Below, piece by piece: positions 5,813 to 6,156 of a stretch of DNA of 6,156 nucleotides (position 1 is its first letter; every line of letters starts with the position of its first letter). The position numbers were made by a program, and so were the translations under genes. The notes below the pieces were generated by a model. The model was not told the DNA's origin, did not search any database, and saw nothing but the letters and a program-made list of their open reading frames with translations. Source of the stretch: Chloroflexota bacterium (GTDB taxonomy: Bacteria; Chloroflexota; UBA6077). Location of the stretch: the NCBI GenBank assembly GCA_021788565.1, contig JAJYKO010000365.1, positions 1-6,156 of the forward strand, read 5' to 3'.

Positions 5813-5951
5813 TCGAGACCTGGTCGTAATTCCTGCAAGCACTGGCGCGGCATCTCGCCTGTCGGTCCTGTCGGGGGCCATCCTGATCCTGGCCCGAACC
5901 AGGATTTGGCCTACCGCGGGGCCAGACGATTTATGACCAGGTCTCGCCTAG
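5809..5951. repeat. Large nested inverted repeat directly after the kinase gene
   Basis: The arms 5809-5829 and 5931-5951 pair over 21 positions: 19 Watson-Crick, one G-U (5826/5934) and one mismatch (5813/5947). The core CGAGACCTGGTC / GACCAGGTCTCG is perfect over 12 bp. Both outer ends are CTAG, and the left CTAG contains the TAG stop of the kinase. Inside lie the hairpin ATCCTGG/CCAGGAT (5886-5892, 5899-5905), TGGCC/GGCCA (5907-5911, 5920-5924), and the tandem repeats CTGTCGG (5859-5865, 5868-5874) and ATCCTG (5880-5885, 5886-5891). It could be a structured transcript end, a small RNA, or a miniature element whose CTAG ends are a 4-bp target duplication. Confidence 0.65.
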
Positions 5952-6114
5952 TCTGCTGTAGACCGAGGTTGCTCTGACTCCTGTGACACCCTCTCTGGCT
6001 TCGTCCTTACAGGCTCCCGTGTAGGGTCGCACAATCGCCGCCAGGGCGAGCTTCGTCAGACGAGCCGACGGCGGGCGCAACCATGCATCTGCCTCGGGCG
6101 GAGGCCGGGGGCGG
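5813..6114. other. Gene-free region between convergent genes
   Basis: This holds most of the nested repeat (to 5951) and then about 160 bases with no supported gene. In the second part TCGTC-A-GACGA (6053-6063) is an 11-base palindrome set between CGCCG (6036-6040) and CGGCG (6069-6073), and GCCTC/GAGGC (6091-6095, 6101-6105) can form a small hairpin soon after the end of the minus-strand gene at 6115. None has a T tract. No tRNA-like fold was recognised. Confidence 0.5.
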
Positions 6115-6156
6115 CTACTTCTTGATCAATCCCTGCTGTTGGAGGAAGGTGCGTGC
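6115..6156 (-). CDS. C-terminal end of a gene running in from the right (partial)
   Basis: On the minus strand the last 13 codons before a TAG stop (6117-6115) read ARTFLQQQGLIKK, an amphipathic basic tail that looks like a real protein end. Several ABC-transporter substrate-binding proteins end in a comparable way, but 13 residues cannot identify a family. The opposite strand has an open frame from an ATG at 6083 whose translation (rich in Gly, Cys and Trp) is less protein-like. Treat this as a probable gene end of unknown function. Confidence 0.4.
   Translation of the reverse strand, partial: ARTFLQQQGLIKK

Noticed and set aside
6091..6105. GCCTC/GAGGC hairpin as terminator of the minus-strand gene at 6115
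   Set aside because: The stem is only 5 bp and is not followed by a T tract on the minus strand.
5813..6114. Possible tRNA or CRISPR-like content in the right intergenic region
   Set aside because: No cloverleaf with a T-loop motif was found, and the short tandem repeats at 5859-5891 are too few and too short for a CRISPR array.
6083..6156. Plus-strand open frame from an ATG to the right edge
   Set aside because: No ribosome binding site and a Gly/Cys/Trp-rich translation; the minus-strand reading ending at 6115 looks more like a real protein end.

Overview
This GC-rich, gene-dense bacterial window reads as an ordinary chromosomal stretch rather than a phage or plasmid. I see no transposase, integrase, CRISPR array, tRNA or rRNA. 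The gene content (an SPW-repeat membrane protein, an AhpD-like protein, an AlkA-like glycosylase, a DUF488 protein and a soluble GAF/PAS histidine kinase) would fit a high-GC Chloroflexota or a related terrestrial lineage. That placement is an inference from protein style, not a measurement.

Layout from left to right. (1) 1-130, minus: the start of a lipoprotein gene that runs off the left edge. It has a strong ribosome binding site and a perfect 7-bp hairpin just upstream. (2) 131-694: a long gene-free region between divergent genes, with several small palindromes. (3) 695-1045, plus: a 116-residue four-helix membrane protein of the SPW-repeat family, followed by a terminator-like hairpin. 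(4) 1046-1418: no convincing gene, but two strong inverted-repeat structures. (5) 3477 down to 1419, minus: a compact three-gene unit of an AhpD/carboxymuconolactone decarboxylase-like protein, an AlkA-type 3-methyladenine DNA glycosylase and a DUF488 protein. The first two are separated by 9 bases and the last two overlap by 20. (6) 3478-3760: a divergent intergenic region with a candidate promoter and operator. (7) 3761-5812, plus: a soluble sensor histidine kinase (GAF-PAS-PAS-HisKA-HATPase) with no response regulator in the window. (8) 5813-6114: gene-free, opening with a large nested inverted repeat. (9) 6115-6156, minus: the last 13 codons of another gene.

How the parts may work together: the three-gene minus-strand unit looks like a damage-response cassette. 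It joins repair of alkylated bases, a CxxC peroxidase-like protein and a DUF488 protein of unknown function. The histidine kinase is transcribed divergently from it, so the two units share one intergenic region. Whether the kinase controls the cassette cannot be told from the sequence.

The most unusual non-coding feature is the 5809-5951 structure. Its 21-position arms (19 Watson-Crick pairs, one G-U, one mismatch) start at the stop codon of the kinase gene, and smaller hairpins and tandem repeats lie inside it. It could be a structured 3' untranslated region, a terminator or a small non-autonomous mobile element.
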